Assembly: GCF_000496735.2 (NCBI RefSeq)
Contig: NZ_AYLO01000044.1
Coordinates: 1-64,000 of the forward strand
Length of the DNA stretch: 64,000 bases
Origin: Methyloglobulus morosus KoM1
GTDB taxonomy: Bacteria; Pseudomonadota; Gammaproteobacteria; Methylococcales; Methylomonadaceae
Reading direction: 5' to 3'
In this document: positions 7,821 to 16,589 of the stretch, piece by piece
Layout: every line of letters begins with the position of its first letter
How positions within the stretch are numbered: the stretch's first letter is position 1
The notes under the pieces: generated by a model
The model's database searches: none
Told to the model about the DNA's origin: nothing
The model's input: only the letters and a program-made list of their open reading frames with translations
Made by a program: the position numbers and the translations under genes

Positions 7821-9815
7821 ATGACTTCGCGTCGTGAACTAGCGAACGCCATACGCGCTTTGAGCATGGATGCCGTACAGAAAGCAAACTCTGGACATCC
7901 AGGTGCGCCGATGGGTATGGCGGATATTGCCGAAGTGTTGTGGAATGACCACGTTCGGCACAACCCCGTCAATCCTAAGTGGGCCAATCGTGATAGATTT
8001 GTTTTATCCAATGGTCACGGTTCGATGTTGATTTATTCATTATTGCACTTGACGGGTTATGACCTTCCTATCGAAGAGCTTAAAAATTTCCGGCAGTTGC
8101 ATTCCAAAACGCCAGGCCATCCTGAATATGGCTATGCGCCCGGTATTGAAACCACCACAGGGCCGCTCGGTCAAGGCGTCACCAATGCAGTAGGTATGGC
8201 AATTGCTGAAAAAGCATTGGCAGCCCAGTTCAATAAAGACGGTCATAAAATCGTTGACCACAAAACATACGTATTCCTAGGCGACGGTTGCTTGATGGAA
8301 GGTATCTCGCACGAAGCTTGTTCCTTGGCTGGAACACTGGGCCTGGGTAATTTGATTGCGTTCTGGGATGATAACGGCATCTCGATTGACGGTCATGTCG
8401 AGGGTTGGTTTACCGATAATACGCCAAAACGTTTTGAAGCTTACGGTTGGCATGTCATACCTGATGTTGATGGTCATGACGCTAATGCAATTGCCAAGGC
8501 CATTGAAATGGCAAAGGCGATGACTGACAAACCGACAATGATTTGCTGCAAAACAACCATTGGCTTTGGCTCGCCAAACAAGGCGGGTACGCATGCTTGC
8601 CACGGTGCAGCCCTGGGTGATGCAGAAGTCAATTTGACGAAAGCGGCATTAGGTTGGGATCACGGGCCATTTGAAATTCCTGCCGATGTCTACGCAGGCT
8701 GGGATGCAAAAGCAAAAGGCACAAAAGCGGAACAAGACTGGAATGTCAAGTTTGCTTCGTATAAAGCGGCTTATCCTGAATTAGCAGCAGAATTTGAACG
8801 GCGCATGAACGGCGATTTGCCCAAAACGTGGGCGGCTGATGCGGATAAGTTTATCAGTGCCGTCAATGACGAAGCCAAAACGACCGCGACTAGACTTTCT
8901 TCCTTGGCTGCAATCGAAGGTTATGCCAATTTGTTGCCCGAAATTTTTGGCGGTTCGGCTGATTTGGGTTGCTCCAATATGACCGAATGGAAAGGCCACA
9001 AGCCCATGCGGGCGGATAAGCCTGATGCCAATTATGTCAATTACGGTGTCCGTGAGTTCGGCATGTCTGCCATCATGAACGGCATTGCCTTGCACGGTGG
9101 TTTGATTCCCTTTGGCGCCACTTTCCTCATGTTCTCGGAATATGCCCGTAATGCGGTGCGTATGTCGGCTTTGATGGGAATCCGCTCCATTTTTGTCTAT
9201 ACCCATGATTCTATCGGCCTCGGTGAAGACGGGCCGACCCATCAACCAGTTGAGCAAACGGCTACCTTGCGGATGATCCCTAATATGCAAGTCTGGCGCC
9301 CTTGTGATGCGGTCGAAACGGCAGCTTGCTGGAGGGCGGCAATCGAGCGCAAGAATGGCCCTAGCGTCTTAGTGTTCTCGCGCCAGAATTTGCCGCACAT
9401 GCCCCGTACTGCGGAGCAATTACAAGGCATCTACCGTGGCGGTTATATCCTGAAAGATGCGGGTGGTACGCCGGACGCAATCATTATTGCAACCGGATCG
9501 GAAGTTGAACTGGCTGTTAAAGCCGCTGATGAATTAGCGGCAAAGGGCAAGAAAATCCGAGTGGTTTCTATGCCGTCGACAAACTTGTTCGACGCCCAAG
9601 ATGAAGCCTACCGGGAATCGGTATTGCCTGTGGCGGTCAGCAAGCGCGTCGCAGTGGAAGCGGGCGTTACTGATGGTTGGTGGAAATATGTGGGCACTAA
9701 TGGCAAGATTGTTGGATTAAACCGCTTTGGCGAATCCGCGCCAGCAGGTCAATTATTCAAGGAGTTTGGTTTTACGGTCGAAAATGTAGTCAAGCACGTA
9801 GAGGCGGTGCTTTAA
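7821..9815 (+). CDS. tkt: transketolase
   Basis: A 664-residue thiamine-diphosphate enzyme transferring two-carbon units between ketoses and aldoses; here it regenerates the RuMP acceptor. The N-terminal TPP domain has the substrate motif [19 protein letters not shown] (residues 24-42) and the GDG...N cofactor motif ([15 protein letters not shown] ... [10 protein letters not shown]). The pyrimidine domain has [19 protein letters not shown] and [18 protein letters not shown]. The C-terminal domain is complete. Length equals E. coli TktA. A strong AGGAGA precedes the ATG. There is a 131-base gap after phi, so a second promoter is possible. Confidence 0.96.
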   Translation: MTSRRELANAIRALSMDAVQKANSGHPGAPMGMADIAEVLWNDHVRHNPVNPKWANRDRFVLSNGHGSMLIYSLLHLTGYDLPIEELKNFRQLHSKTPGHPEYGYAPGIETTTGPLGQGVTNAVGMAIAEKALAAQFNKDGHKIVDHKTYVFLGDGCLMEGISHEACSLAGTLGLGNLIAFWDDNGISIDGHVEGWFTDNTPKRFEAYGWHVIPDVDGHDANAIAKAIEMAKAMTDKPTMICCKTTIGFGSPNKAGTHACHGAALGDAEVNLTKAALGWDHGPFEIPADVYAGWDAKAKGTKAEQDWNVKFASYKAAYPELAAEFERRMNGDLPKTWAADADKFISAVNDEAKTTATRLSSLAAIEGYANLLPEIFGGSADLGCSNMTEWKGHKPMRADKPDANYVNYGVREFGMSAIMNGIALHGGLIPFGATFLMFSEYARNAVRMSALMGIRSIFVYTHDSIGLGEDGPTHQPVEQTATLRMIPNMQVWRPCDAVETAACWRAAIERKNGPSVLVFSRQNLPHMPRTAEQLQGIYRGGYILKDAGGTPDAIIIATGSEVELAVKAADELAAKGKKIRVVSMPSTNLFDAQDEAYRESVLPVAVSKRVAVEAGVTDGWWKYVGTNGKIVGLNRFGESAPAGQLFKEFGFTVENVVKHVEAVL

Positions 9816-9909
9816 CACATCCAAGACAAAGAATTTGTTACAAAACTGCGGACAGAGACATTACAAAAACAGTTTCTGCCTATTTATTACGACTTATAGG
9901 GTGAATAGC

Positions 9910-10587
9910 GTGAAAAATATTGATTTGACCAAAAGTGTATTTGCTGCGCTCCTGCTGGTTAGCAGTGTAGCGGGTGCAGAAGACAAGTATCCAGCATCTG
10001 ATTTTCAACCCAAAGTGGTTTTTCAAGATGAAGAGGCAGGAAAGCAAGCGAGCAGTCCAAGTTCATCAACTAGTGCATCGTCTTCGGGCTCTTCCAGTAG
10101 TAGTGATTCCCAATATCCTGCCGCAAACTTTGAGCCTAAAGTCCTCTATTCTGATGCAGATTACAAACATACCGAAGCTAGCCCAGGTTCAGGATCATCC
10201 TCATCGTCAGTTGCTGATTCAGGTTCGGCTGTGAGTGAAGCTGCGGCCACAACAGCGAAAGATGATTACTCAGCAGGTTATTTCCTGGGTTTAATCGTGT
10301 TAGGCATTGCAGGCTATATCTTGTTTAAGAAAGGCGCAGGCTTAGGTGCAACTGCAAAAAGCAGTGCATCTGCACCGAAAGCAGGTGGGCTTACTGGTGT
10401 TGCTAGGTATGTGCTTAAAACTTCAGGAACTGGTGTAACCCGATATCTGGAGAAAAACGCAAAAGCCGCGCCGTCCTCTGCTGCGACTGGCGTAGCAAAA
10501 TACTTGGCAAGCCACGACCAGTCTGCTACGTCTTCGACACGCAAAGCTGCTACTGGCGTTGAAAAATACATGCGTAACAAGGGGTAA
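9910..10587 (+). CDS. membrane-anchored TGVxxYL-repeat protein (novel)
   Basis: A 225-residue protein that I do not recognise as a named family. I chose the GTG at 9910 because AGGG lies 8 bases upstream and a clean signal peptide follows (MKNIDLTKSVFAALLLVSSV, cleavage after AGA). Then come two copies of a YPAxxFxPKVxx motif (YPASDFQPKVVF, residues 27-38; YPAANFEPKVLY, 69-80) separated by serine-rich linkers. A single transmembrane helix follows at about 121-140 (YFLGLIVLGIAGYILFKKG). The presumed cytoplasmic tail has four copies of T-G-V-x-[KR]-Y: TGVARYV, TGVTRYL, TGVAKYL, TGVEKYM (Tyr/Arg-Tyr positions near 167, 179, 198, 220). It ends three bases before the next gene, which carries 15 more such motifs. 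Function unknown; a membrane anchor for a multivalent complex is inferred. Confidence 0.8.
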   Translation: MKNIDLTKSVFAALLLVSSVAGAEDKYPASDFQPKVVFQDEEAGKQASSPSSSTSASSSGSSSSSDSQYPAANFEPKVLYSDADYKHTEASPGSGSSSSSVADSGSAVSEAAATTAKDDYSAGYFLGLIVLGIAGYILFKKGAGLGATAKSSASAPKAGGLTGVARYVLKTSGTGVTRYLEKNAKAAPSSAATGVAKYLASHDQSATSSTRKAATGVEKYMRNKG

Positions 10588-10590
10588 TTA

Positions 10591-11811
10591 ATGAATCAAA
10601 CCAACTTTGGCGTGGCGGTTATTCCTGCGATGACTGGCTTTTTTTCGTTTGGAAAACGAGCCAAAGTTCGGGAGATTCAAGAAGTGCTTCCCAAACATTT
10701 ACCTGCGGTCATAAAGGCTGAAGATAACAGCCTTACTGGGGTGGCTAAATATTTGCTCGCAGCGCCTTTGGTGACAAGCGTTGCCAAATACATGAAGAAA
10801 CAAGAAAAGCACCCAATTACCGGAGTGGCTAAATATGTTTTACGGCAGGCCATAGCCGACAGAAATGCACCGTTGCCAACGGGTGTTGCAAAGTATCTTG
10901 CCCAAGCGGCAAAACAACCTATTGCACCAAGAAAATCAGGGGTTGCCAAATACTTAGCCAAGCAGGCATTGGCGGCACCTAATTTGGACCTGTTGACGGG
11001 TGTCGCAAAATATCAGGCAGAACAAGACTTAATTGCCAAGAAAAAGGCTATTGCCGTGAAAATTCAACAATACAAGGAAGCTGATTTGGCAGCTGCAAAG
11101 GCTGCTAGAGAATCTGCGGAAGCAGCTTATGAGTCGTCCAAGATCTCAGATGAGTTGCAATACGAACAAGCCGTTGAGATGACTGCAACTACACGGTTGG
11201 GTCGGTACATACAAGAACAGGCGGAGTTGTTAAAAAAACGACCTAAAGCGACCAGCGTATCCAAATATATTAACAAGAAAATAGTGTTGGATAGCCAGAA
11301 ACCTGTTGTAAAGTTGAGTAAAGTGGCCAAGTACCTAAAAGATCAGGAACTGGTTCAAAGCAAGAAACCGACCCTTACAGGAGTATCTCGCTATTTGGCA
11401 AAACAACCCATTGTCAAAAATACACCGAAACCAAAAGAAAATCTGGGGCAAAGTGGCGTGGCGCGTTATTTGGCAGGGCAATCAGCGATTGAAAGCAATA
11501 AGCCAGCCCTATCTGGCGTTGCGAAATACTTGGCTAAACAAGCTCAGCTTGATCAAATAAATAAAGATACGCTGAGGTTGGTAGACCACAGTACGGTAAA
11601 ACTTTTGGAAGGGGAGTTTATCCCTGCGAACAGCTTTGCTCCTGCTACCGGCGTTTCAAGGTATCTTGAAAGGCAAGAGTCCGTTGTTTCCATTGCAAAA
11701 GAAAGTGTCACAGGGGTTTCCAGGTATCTTGAAAGACAAGGCCGTTCTGTAAAGCAGGCCATGGCATCCGCGCCAACGGGTGTCGATCGGTACTTGTTGA
11801 AACGGGCATAA
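10591..11811 (+). CDS. soluble TGVxKYL-repeat protein (novel)
   Basis: A 406-residue basic, alanine/lysine/glutamine-rich protein with no signal peptide, no membrane segment and no enzymatic motif. It carries 15 copies of [TS]-[GS]-V-x-[KR]-Y-[LMVI] (two are degenerate). Motif tyrosines fall at about residues 54, 67, 82, 102, 121, 141, 206, 226, 248, 268, 293, 313, 358, 379 and 401. Spacing is mostly 19-22 residues, and the two larger gaps are near multiples of that; the first gap (142-200) looks like a charged helix. The gene is coupled to the preceding membrane-anchored protein with the same motif and sits between transketolase and transaldolase. The pattern resembles multivalent linker proteins such as CsoS2 or EPYC1 in logic, not in sequence. 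Role unknown. Confidence 0.82.
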   Translation: MNQTNFGVAVIPAMTGFFSFGKRAKVREIQEVLPKHLPAVIKAEDNSLTGVAKYLLAAPLVTSVAKYMKKQEKHPITGVAKYVLRQAIADRNAPLPTGVAKYLAQAAKQPIAPRKSGVAKYLAKQALAAPNLDLLTGVAKYQAEQDLIAKKKAIAVKIQQYKEADLAAAKAARESAEAAYESSKISDELQYEQAVEMTATTRLGRYIQEQAELLKKRPKATSVSKYINKKIVLDSQKPVVKLSKVAKYLKDQELVQSKKPTLTGVSRYLAKQPIVKNTPKPKENLGQSGVARYLAGQSAIESNKPALSGVAKYLAKQAQLDQINKDTLRLVDHSTVKLLEGEFIPANSFAPATGVSRYLERQESVVSIAKESVTGVSRYLERQGRSVKQAMASAPTGVDRYLLKRA

Positions 11812-11825
11812 TTCGCTAGAAGCAG

Positions 11826-11862
11826 TGGCTTGACAGCTGTTTCGATAGCATTAATCAAGCCA
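11826..11862 (+). promoter_or_regulatory. hairpin between the repeat gene and tal
   Basis: Perfect 8-bp stem TGGCTTGA/TCAAGCCA, with a smaller AGCT...TAGC pairing inside. No T run follows. It could be a processing site or a weak terminator that sets tal expression apart from the upstream genes. Confidence 0.45.
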
Positions 11863-11975
11863 AGAAATCAAGCGCCCTTACTAAATGCGTCACCCTGCAA
11901 TCTTCTCTTTTGCGGGTTTTTGTGGTAGCATTTCATCCCCAAAAAAATTCTAACTTTACGAAAGGTACACACATT

Positions 11976-12980
11976 ATGGCTAAGAATTTACTTGAACAAC
12001 TCAGAGAAATGACTGTTGTTGTGGCTGATACCGGCGACATCCAAGCCATTGAAACTTTCAAGCCCCAAGACGCAACGACAAACCCATCCTTGATTACGGC
12101 TGCGGCGCAAATGCCGCAATATCAGGATATTGTTGACGATACCTTGAAAGCCGCCAGGAATTCCCTTGGCAATGATGCAACATCCGCACAAGTCGCTTCT
12201 TTGGCGTTTGATCGTTTGGCGGTATCTTTCGGTTTAAAAATACTGGAGATAATACCGGGCCGTGTTTCGACGGAAGTGGATGCCCGGCTATCTTACGACA
12301 CCGAGGCGACCATCGCAAAAGGCCGTGAAATTATTGCTCAATACGAAGCCAAAGGCATTTCCAAAGAACGTGTGTTGATTAAGGTCGCCTCGACATGGGA
12401 AGGTATACAAGCGGCAGCGGTATTGGAAAAAGAAGGTATCCACTGCAACCTGACTTTGTTGTTTGGCTTGCACCAGGCCATTGCCTGTGCAGAGAACGGC
12501 ATCACCTTGATCTCACCTTTTGTGGGACGTATCCTGGACTGGTACAAGAAAGATACCGGACGTGATTCCTATCCGGCCGCTGAAGATCCCGGTGTTGTTT
12601 CAGTAACCGATGTATACAACTATTACAAAAAATTTGGTTACAAGACCGAAGTGATGGGAGCGAGCTTCCGTAACATCGGCGAAATAACCGAACTGGCTGG
12701 CGTTGATTTATTGACCATTGCCCCGTCCTTGCTGTCCGAGTTGCAATCAACAGAAGGCGAATTGCCACGTAAACTTGATCCGCAAACAGCCGCACAAAAA
12801 TCTATCGAAAAAATATCGATGGATAAAGCCACTTTTGATCGTATGCACCAAGAAAACCGTATGGCCAACGATAAATTGGCGGAAGGTATTTTGGGTTTTG
12901 AAAAAGCACTGGAAGCCCTCGAAGAACTATTGTCTGCACGGCTTGCTAAGCTTGAGCACAAAGAATCCGTCCCTGCTTAA
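11976..12980 (+). CDS. tal: transaldolase
   Basis: A 334-residue class I transaldolase of the TalB type, transferring a dihydroxyacetone unit in RuMP acceptor regeneration. The catalytic Schiff-base lysine is K136 in [15 protein letters not shown]; the conserved TTNPSLI (residues 35-41) and [16 protein letters not shown] segments are present, as is the phosphate-binding [11 protein letters not shown] chose the ATG at 11976 because the family start MAKNLLEQL begins there and CGAAAGG lies 10 bases upstream; the open frame extends further up without merit. It is followed by a terminator and then fba. Confidence 0.95.
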   Translation: MAKNLLEQLREMTVVVADTGDIQAIETFKPQDATTNPSLITAAAQMPQYQDIVDDTLKAARNSLGNDATSAQVASLAFDRLAVSFGLKILEIIPGRVSTEVDARLSYDTEATIAKGREIIAQYEAKGISKERVLIKVASTWEGIQAAAVLEKEGIHCNLTLLFGLHQAIACAENGITLISPFVGRILDWYKKDTGRDSYPAAEDPGVVSVTDVYNYYKKFGYKTEVMGASFRNIGEITELAGVDLLTIAPSLLSELQSTEGELPRKLDPQTAAQKSIEKISMDKATFDRMHQENRMANDKLAEGILGFEKALEALEELLSARLAKLEHKESVPA

Positions 12981-13030
12981 AGGTTAGTTAGTACGCTTAG
13001 CTAACGTATTGTTTATACAATAATAATATC

Positions 13031-13058
13031 GCCTCGACACGTTGTGTCGGGGCGTTTT
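13031..13058 (+). terminator. rho-independent terminator after tal
   Basis: GC-rich stem GCCTCGACAC/GTGTCGGGGC with a 3-base loop followed by GTTTTT, 50 bases after the tal stop codon. Confidence 0.85.
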
Positions 13059-13085
13059 TAATTTATATCTACACGAATTATCAAT

Positions 13086-14165
13086 ATGTCACAAAAAATT
13101 TTAGATGTTATAAAACCCGGCGTTGTTACTGGGGAAGATGTGCAGAAGCTTTTTGCTATCTGCAAAGCGAACAGTTTTGCATTACCGGCCGTCAATGTCA
13201 TCAATACCGATTCGATGAACGCGGTCATGGAAGCGGCAGCCAAAGCCAAATCTGCGGTCATCATCCAGTTTTCCAATGGTGGCGCGGCTTTTATGGCGGG
13301 CAAAGGGCTAAAGGCAGAAGGCCAACAAGCCTCAATCCTGGGAGCCATTTCAGGTGCCCAACATGTCCATTTGCTGGCTGAACATTACGGCGTCCCTGTT
13401 ATTCTCCATACCGACCATGCTGCAAAAAAATTACTTCCTTGGATTGACGGCTTGTTGGATGCCGGTGAAAAGCATTTCGCAGCAACAGGAAAACCGCTGT
13501 TCAGCTCACACATGCTGGATTTGTCGGAAGAAAGCCTGAAAGAAAACATGGAAATCTGTGGTGAATACCTCAAACGCATGTCCAAAATGAACATGACCCT
13601 GGAAATTGAATTAGGTGTGACCGGTGGGGAAGAAGACGGTGTTGATAATAGCGGCCTAGATCATTCTTTACTGTATACCCAACCCGAAGACGTGGCCTAT
13701 GCGTATGAAGAATTGAGTAAAATTAGCCCACGATTCACGATTGCCGCTTCTTTTGGTAATGTACACGGTGTGTACAAGCCCGGAAATGTTAAATTAACTC
13801 CGACAATATTGGCTAATTCCCAAAAATATGTCTCAGAAAAGTACGGTGTTGCAAAAAATACATTGGACTTCGTATTTCACGGTGGTTCAGGTTCAACACC
13901 AGCAGAGATCAAAGAGTCCATCAGTTACGGCGTTGTTAAAATGAATATCGACACCGATACCCAGTGGGCAACTTGGGCTGGTATCATGGAGTTCTACAAG
14001 AAAAATGAAGGTTATTTGCAGGGCCAAATTGGTAATCCAGATGGCGACGATAAGCCGAACAAAAAGTATTACGACCCACGGGTATGGCAACGCGCAGGCG
14101 AAGTGGGTATGGTGAACCGTTTGGAACAAGCTTTCCAAGAATTGAACTCCACGGGTTCTTTGTAA
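13086..14165 (+). CDS. fba: class II fructose-1,6-bisphosphate aldolase
   Basis: A 359-residue zinc-dependent aldolase, exactly the length of E. coli FbaA. It cleaves fructose 1,6-bisphosphate, or makes it in reverse, linking RuMP products to glyceraldehyde 3-phosphate. Visible elements: catalytic-zinc histidines in HTDHAAKKLLPW (near residue 110), the EIELGVTGGEEDGVDN loop, HGVYKPGNVKLTP, and FHGGSGSTPAEIKE with the phosphate-binding glycines followed by VVKMNIDTDTQWATW. It starts 27 bases after the tal terminator, so it probably has its own promoter. Confidence 0.96.
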   Translation: MSQKILDVIKPGVVTGEDVQKLFAICKANSFALPAVNVINTDSMNAVMEAAAKAKSAVIIQFSNGGAAFMAGKGLKAEGQQASILGAISGAQHVHLLAEHYGVPVILHTDHAAKKLLPWIDGLLDAGEKHFAATGKPLFSSHMLDLSEESLKENMEICGEYLKRMSKMNMTLEIELGVTGGEEDGVDNSGLDHSLLYTQPEDVAYAYEELSKISPRFTIAASFGNVHGVYKPGNVKLTPTILANSQKYVSEKYGVAKNTLDFVFHGGSGSTPAEIKESISYGVVKMNIDTDTQWATWAGIMEFYKKNEGYLQGQIGNPDGDDKPNKKYYDPRVWQRAGEVGMVNRLEQAFQELNSTGSL

Positions 14166-14185
14166 TTCAAGGCAGGCTAGAGATT

Positions 14186-14214
14186 AAAAACCGACCTTAG
14201 TGTCGGTTTTTTTT
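14186..14214 (+). terminator. rho-independent terminator after fba
   Basis: AAACCGAC...GTCGGTTT stem with a short loop and an eight-base T run. Confidence 0.9.
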
Positions 14215-14279
14215 GTCGTTTTTTCAATTGTCCTCTCTCGACATCATCCAGTAGGATAGGGATGAACATGATGGTATTG

Positions 14280-15173
14280 TTAATACGTATCGAGTTGCCA
14301 TAATGATATAAATGGTCGGTAAAAATTCGAATCCACTACGGTTGCGCCCCTTTGCCCTGTTATAGCGGAAGCAAATAATTGCGCCCTTTCCATAGTTAGC
14401 CCTAAAGGCCAGCCAAGATTAAGGCCAAGCAACAATATCGCTGAAAAGGCGTCGCCTGCGCCCACCGTATCTGTAAGGGTCACAGGCGCATTAGGCGATA
14501 CAGAAAAGAATTCCCCCACATTGTTCAATCCCAAGGCACCCTTTTCACCGCAAGTGACAATAATACCTTCCAGCTTATATTGGTGCAGAAATTCATTCAT
14601 GCCGGATTTAACATCAATCTCATGACCGTGCAATGCCTGCAACTCTTGAAAATTCAGCTTCATCCAGTCGGCATCTTTGATGAGTTCAAGCACGCTGGCC
14701 TTATTCCACCACGGTAGCCGCAAATTGACATCAATGAAAATTTTGCCTTGGTGCAATGCTTTTAATGTCGCCAATGTTTGCCTTGATGTGGGTGAACGGC
14801 CAGCCAGCGTCCCATGATAGAAGATACCGGTATGATGGGGTTTATCCAGGCCTTGCATTTCAATATGATCGTAGGCTTGGTCTGGTAAAATACAATAAGC
14901 GGGTTCGCCTTGTTCAATTTTCACTTGTACCTGCCCGGTTGGGGAAGTTGGATCCTGCTGTAAAAAATTCAGGTCCATATCCCATGATTGCATGGCTGCG
15001 CGTATCTGGTTTCCTGTCGTATCGTTGCCCACTCGGCTAATCAATTGGGGTTGTCGCCCAAATGCCTGTAAGTGCCAGGCGACATTGAAAGGAGCGCCGC
15101 CCATGACACGGCTACCATCGGGAAAATGGTCGAATAGGATTTCCCCAAAAATGGTGATCGGTTTTTTTTTCAT
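14280..15173 (-). CDS. PfkB family sugar kinase (fructokinase-like)
   Basis: A 297-residue ribokinase/PfkB-fold kinase. It has the N-terminal substrate motif (FGEILFDHFPDG..MGGAPFNVAWHLQAFG), the di-glycine region and the C-terminal PfkB signature DTVGAGDAFSAILLLGL, whose GAGD aspartate is the catalytic base. The sequence resembles fructokinase or sugar kinases from methanotrophs, where fructokinase is linked to sucrose metabolism, but no sucrose genes flank it. It faces fba and ends 66 bases past the fba terminator. Substrate assignment is tentative; the fold and kinase activity are clear. Confidence 0.85.
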   Translation of the reverse strand: MKKKPITIFGEILFDHFPDGSRVMGGAPFNVAWHLQAFGRQPQLISRVGNDTTGNQIRAAMQSWDMDLNFLQQDPTSPTGQVQVKIEQGEPAYCILPDQAYDHIEMQGLDKPHHTGIFYHGTLAGRSPTSRQTLATLKALHQGKIFIDVNLRLPWWNKASVLELIKDADWMKLNFQELQALHGHEIDVKSGMNEFLHQYKLEGIIVTCGEKGALGLNNVGEFFSVSPNAPVTLTDTVGAGDAFSAILLLGLNLGWPLGLTMERAQLFASAITGQRGATVVDSNFYRPFISLWQLDTY

Positions 15174-15293
15174 TCGCCTTAACGGTTACAAGAGGTGTTA
15201 GTCAATGCGTTAAATTATAAGTAGACTTTTCCTTTATGTGGTAATTTTCTGCCCAATAGAAAGTTAAAACAGCGATATGACTAATCCAGAAAA

Positions 15294-15935
15294 ATGACGA
15301 CTAAAATATTCGATGAAAACTGCCGAAAATGCGAACGCTTAGCCAGTTTTCTTTGCGAAACCAAGCAAACTTATCCCGATTACCACGCCCGTCCTGTAGC
15401 GCCTTTTGGAGCCCAAAATCCAGATTTGCTCATTGTAGGCCTGGCCCCTGGAATGCACGGCGCGAATGCAACAGGACGGCCTTTTACCGGAGATTATGCG
15501 GGTATCTTGTTGTATGAGGCACTTTATAAATTTGGCTACAGCAATAAGCCCATATCGGTATCATTAAATGATGGCCTTGAGCTTATCGACTGCCGGATAA
15601 CGAATGCGGTTAAGTGCCTACCGCCGCAAAATAAGCCGACCCCCGCTGAAATAGCGCAATGCAATTCCTATTTGGCTGCAGAATTGGCAACATTGCCAAA
15701 AAAGACAATCATTTTGGCTTTAGGGCTGATTGCCCATCAGTCCGTGTTAAAGGCATATAAGTTGAAGGCAAGCAGCGCAAAATTCGCCCATAACGCCCAT
15801 CATGTCTTGCCTAATGGCCGGAATCTGGTCGATTCCTATCATTGCAGCCGCTATAACACGCAAACGAATCGTTTGACCCCGGATGCTTTTTTCGATGTTT
15901 TTATTTCCGTTCGTCAATTACGGGTAACGGATTAA
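15294..15935 (+). CDS. uracil-DNA glycosylase, family 5 (UdgB-like)
   Basis: A 213-residue DNA repair enzyme that removes uracil, and often other deaminated bases, from DNA. The first catalytic motif reads GLAPGMHGANATGRPFTGDYAG in two parts around residues 50-70, matching family 5 (GLAPAxHGxNRTGRxFTGD) with no polar aspartate, as is typical. The C-terminal motif appears as DSYHCSRYN. An N-terminal CRKCERLASF with further cysteine suggests the iron-sulfur cluster seen in families 4 and 5. The gene starts about 120 bases from the divergent kinase start. Confidence 0.85.
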   Translation: MTTKIFDENCRKCERLASFLCETKQTYPDYHARPVAPFGAQNPDLLIVGLAPGMHGANATGRPFTGDYAGILLYEALYKFGYSNKPISVSLNDGLELIDCRITNAVKCLPPQNKPTPAEIAQCNSYLAAELATLPKKTIILALGLIAHQSVLKAYKLKASSAKFAHNAHHVLPNGRNLVDSYHCSRYNTQTNRLTPDAFFDVFISVRQLRVTD

Positions 15936-16001
15936 AAAATAAAAGGCATTAAAATGCGTTGAATAAGCAATCTTAAGCTAGTTTATACAGCCCGTATGGA
16001 T

Positions 16002-16048
16002 GATTGCCTATCCACAAAGCCCGATTGCATTGTGGATAGGCCTCAATC
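16002..16048. repeat. long intergenic hairpin
   Basis: Perfect 11-bp stem GCCTATCCACA/TGTGGATAGGC around a 14-base loop, extended by GATT/AATC with a small bulge. It lies 67 bases after the uracil-DNA glycosylase gene with no T run. The rest of 15936-16270 shows nothing I can assign. Confidence 0.6.
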
Positions 16049-16270
16049 GTTAGCACTTATCTAGGGCAACCAAAAGCCCTCATGGACTATTTTGGTTCAC
16101 TTTTTCAGGTCATTTCAAACGAGTGATTGTTGCGTGGTGTCTGGAAAGGCGCGGCTGCCTTACGATTGCCGGCAACCCAGTCATTCCGCCAATGATGGCA
16201 TGTTTGATGCTGCAGTTGTCTATCGGGATAAATTCCCGGCACAATCATTGTCCCTAGTCAGGAGAATATT

Positions 16271-16357
16271 ATGATTTCAATAATAGTTTTCGCAGGGTTC
16301 ATGGTCCTGTTTCTAATCGGCTGGCAACAAATCGATAGCGAGCATAACCCGCATTAA
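16271..16357 (+). CDS. possible 28-residue membrane peptide
   Basis: A short frame beginning MISIIVFAGFMVLFLIGWQQ and ending DSEHNPH. It is one hydrophobic helix with a short polar tail, like accessory microproteins of membrane complexes. It is preceded by CAGGAGA six bases before the ATG, a better ribosome-binding site than many genes here. There is no neighbour to suggest a partner. Conservation in relatives would decide whether it is real. Confidence 0.4.
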   Translation: MISIIVFAGFMVLFLIGWQQIDSEHNPH

Positions 16358-16444
16358 AGCCGGAAATTGAAAACCAGCAGTCAAGAATGGCAGGGCGGGG
16401 TCAGTTTGTCCTTGTCCCGCTGGACTTGTCAGAATTAGTCTATT

Positions 16445-16503
16445 GCCGCTTGCTTGGGTTGGGATGCCCAAAACAAGCTTTCGCAAAAATAGCGACTCCC
16501 CGA
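16445..16503 (+). repeat. 59-bp dispersed repeat, copy 2
   Basis: Matches 351-409 at 58 of 59 positions in direct orientation. It lies between the small membrane peptide frame and the porin terminator, outside any gene. Confidence 0.85.
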
Positions 16504-16515
16504 TGCTAAGAGCAA

Positions 16516-16553
16516 TAAAAAAGCCCTGTTACCTAACTAGATAACAGGGCTTT
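16516..16553 (-). terminator. rho-independent terminator after the porin gene
   Basis: On the minus strand, AAAGCCCTGTTA pairs perfectly with TAACAGGGCTTT around a 10-base loop, followed by a T run. It lies 37 bases past the porin stop. Confidence 0.9.
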
Positions 16554-16589
16554 GGAAAACTAGATAGTTAATTCAGTTCTAGGGAGGGC

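Noticed and set aside
10591-11811. Regular repeats as a possible CRISPR array
   Set aside because: The repeats are in-frame protein motifs with variable DNA, in a long open frame; there are no identical direct DNA repeats with unique spacers.
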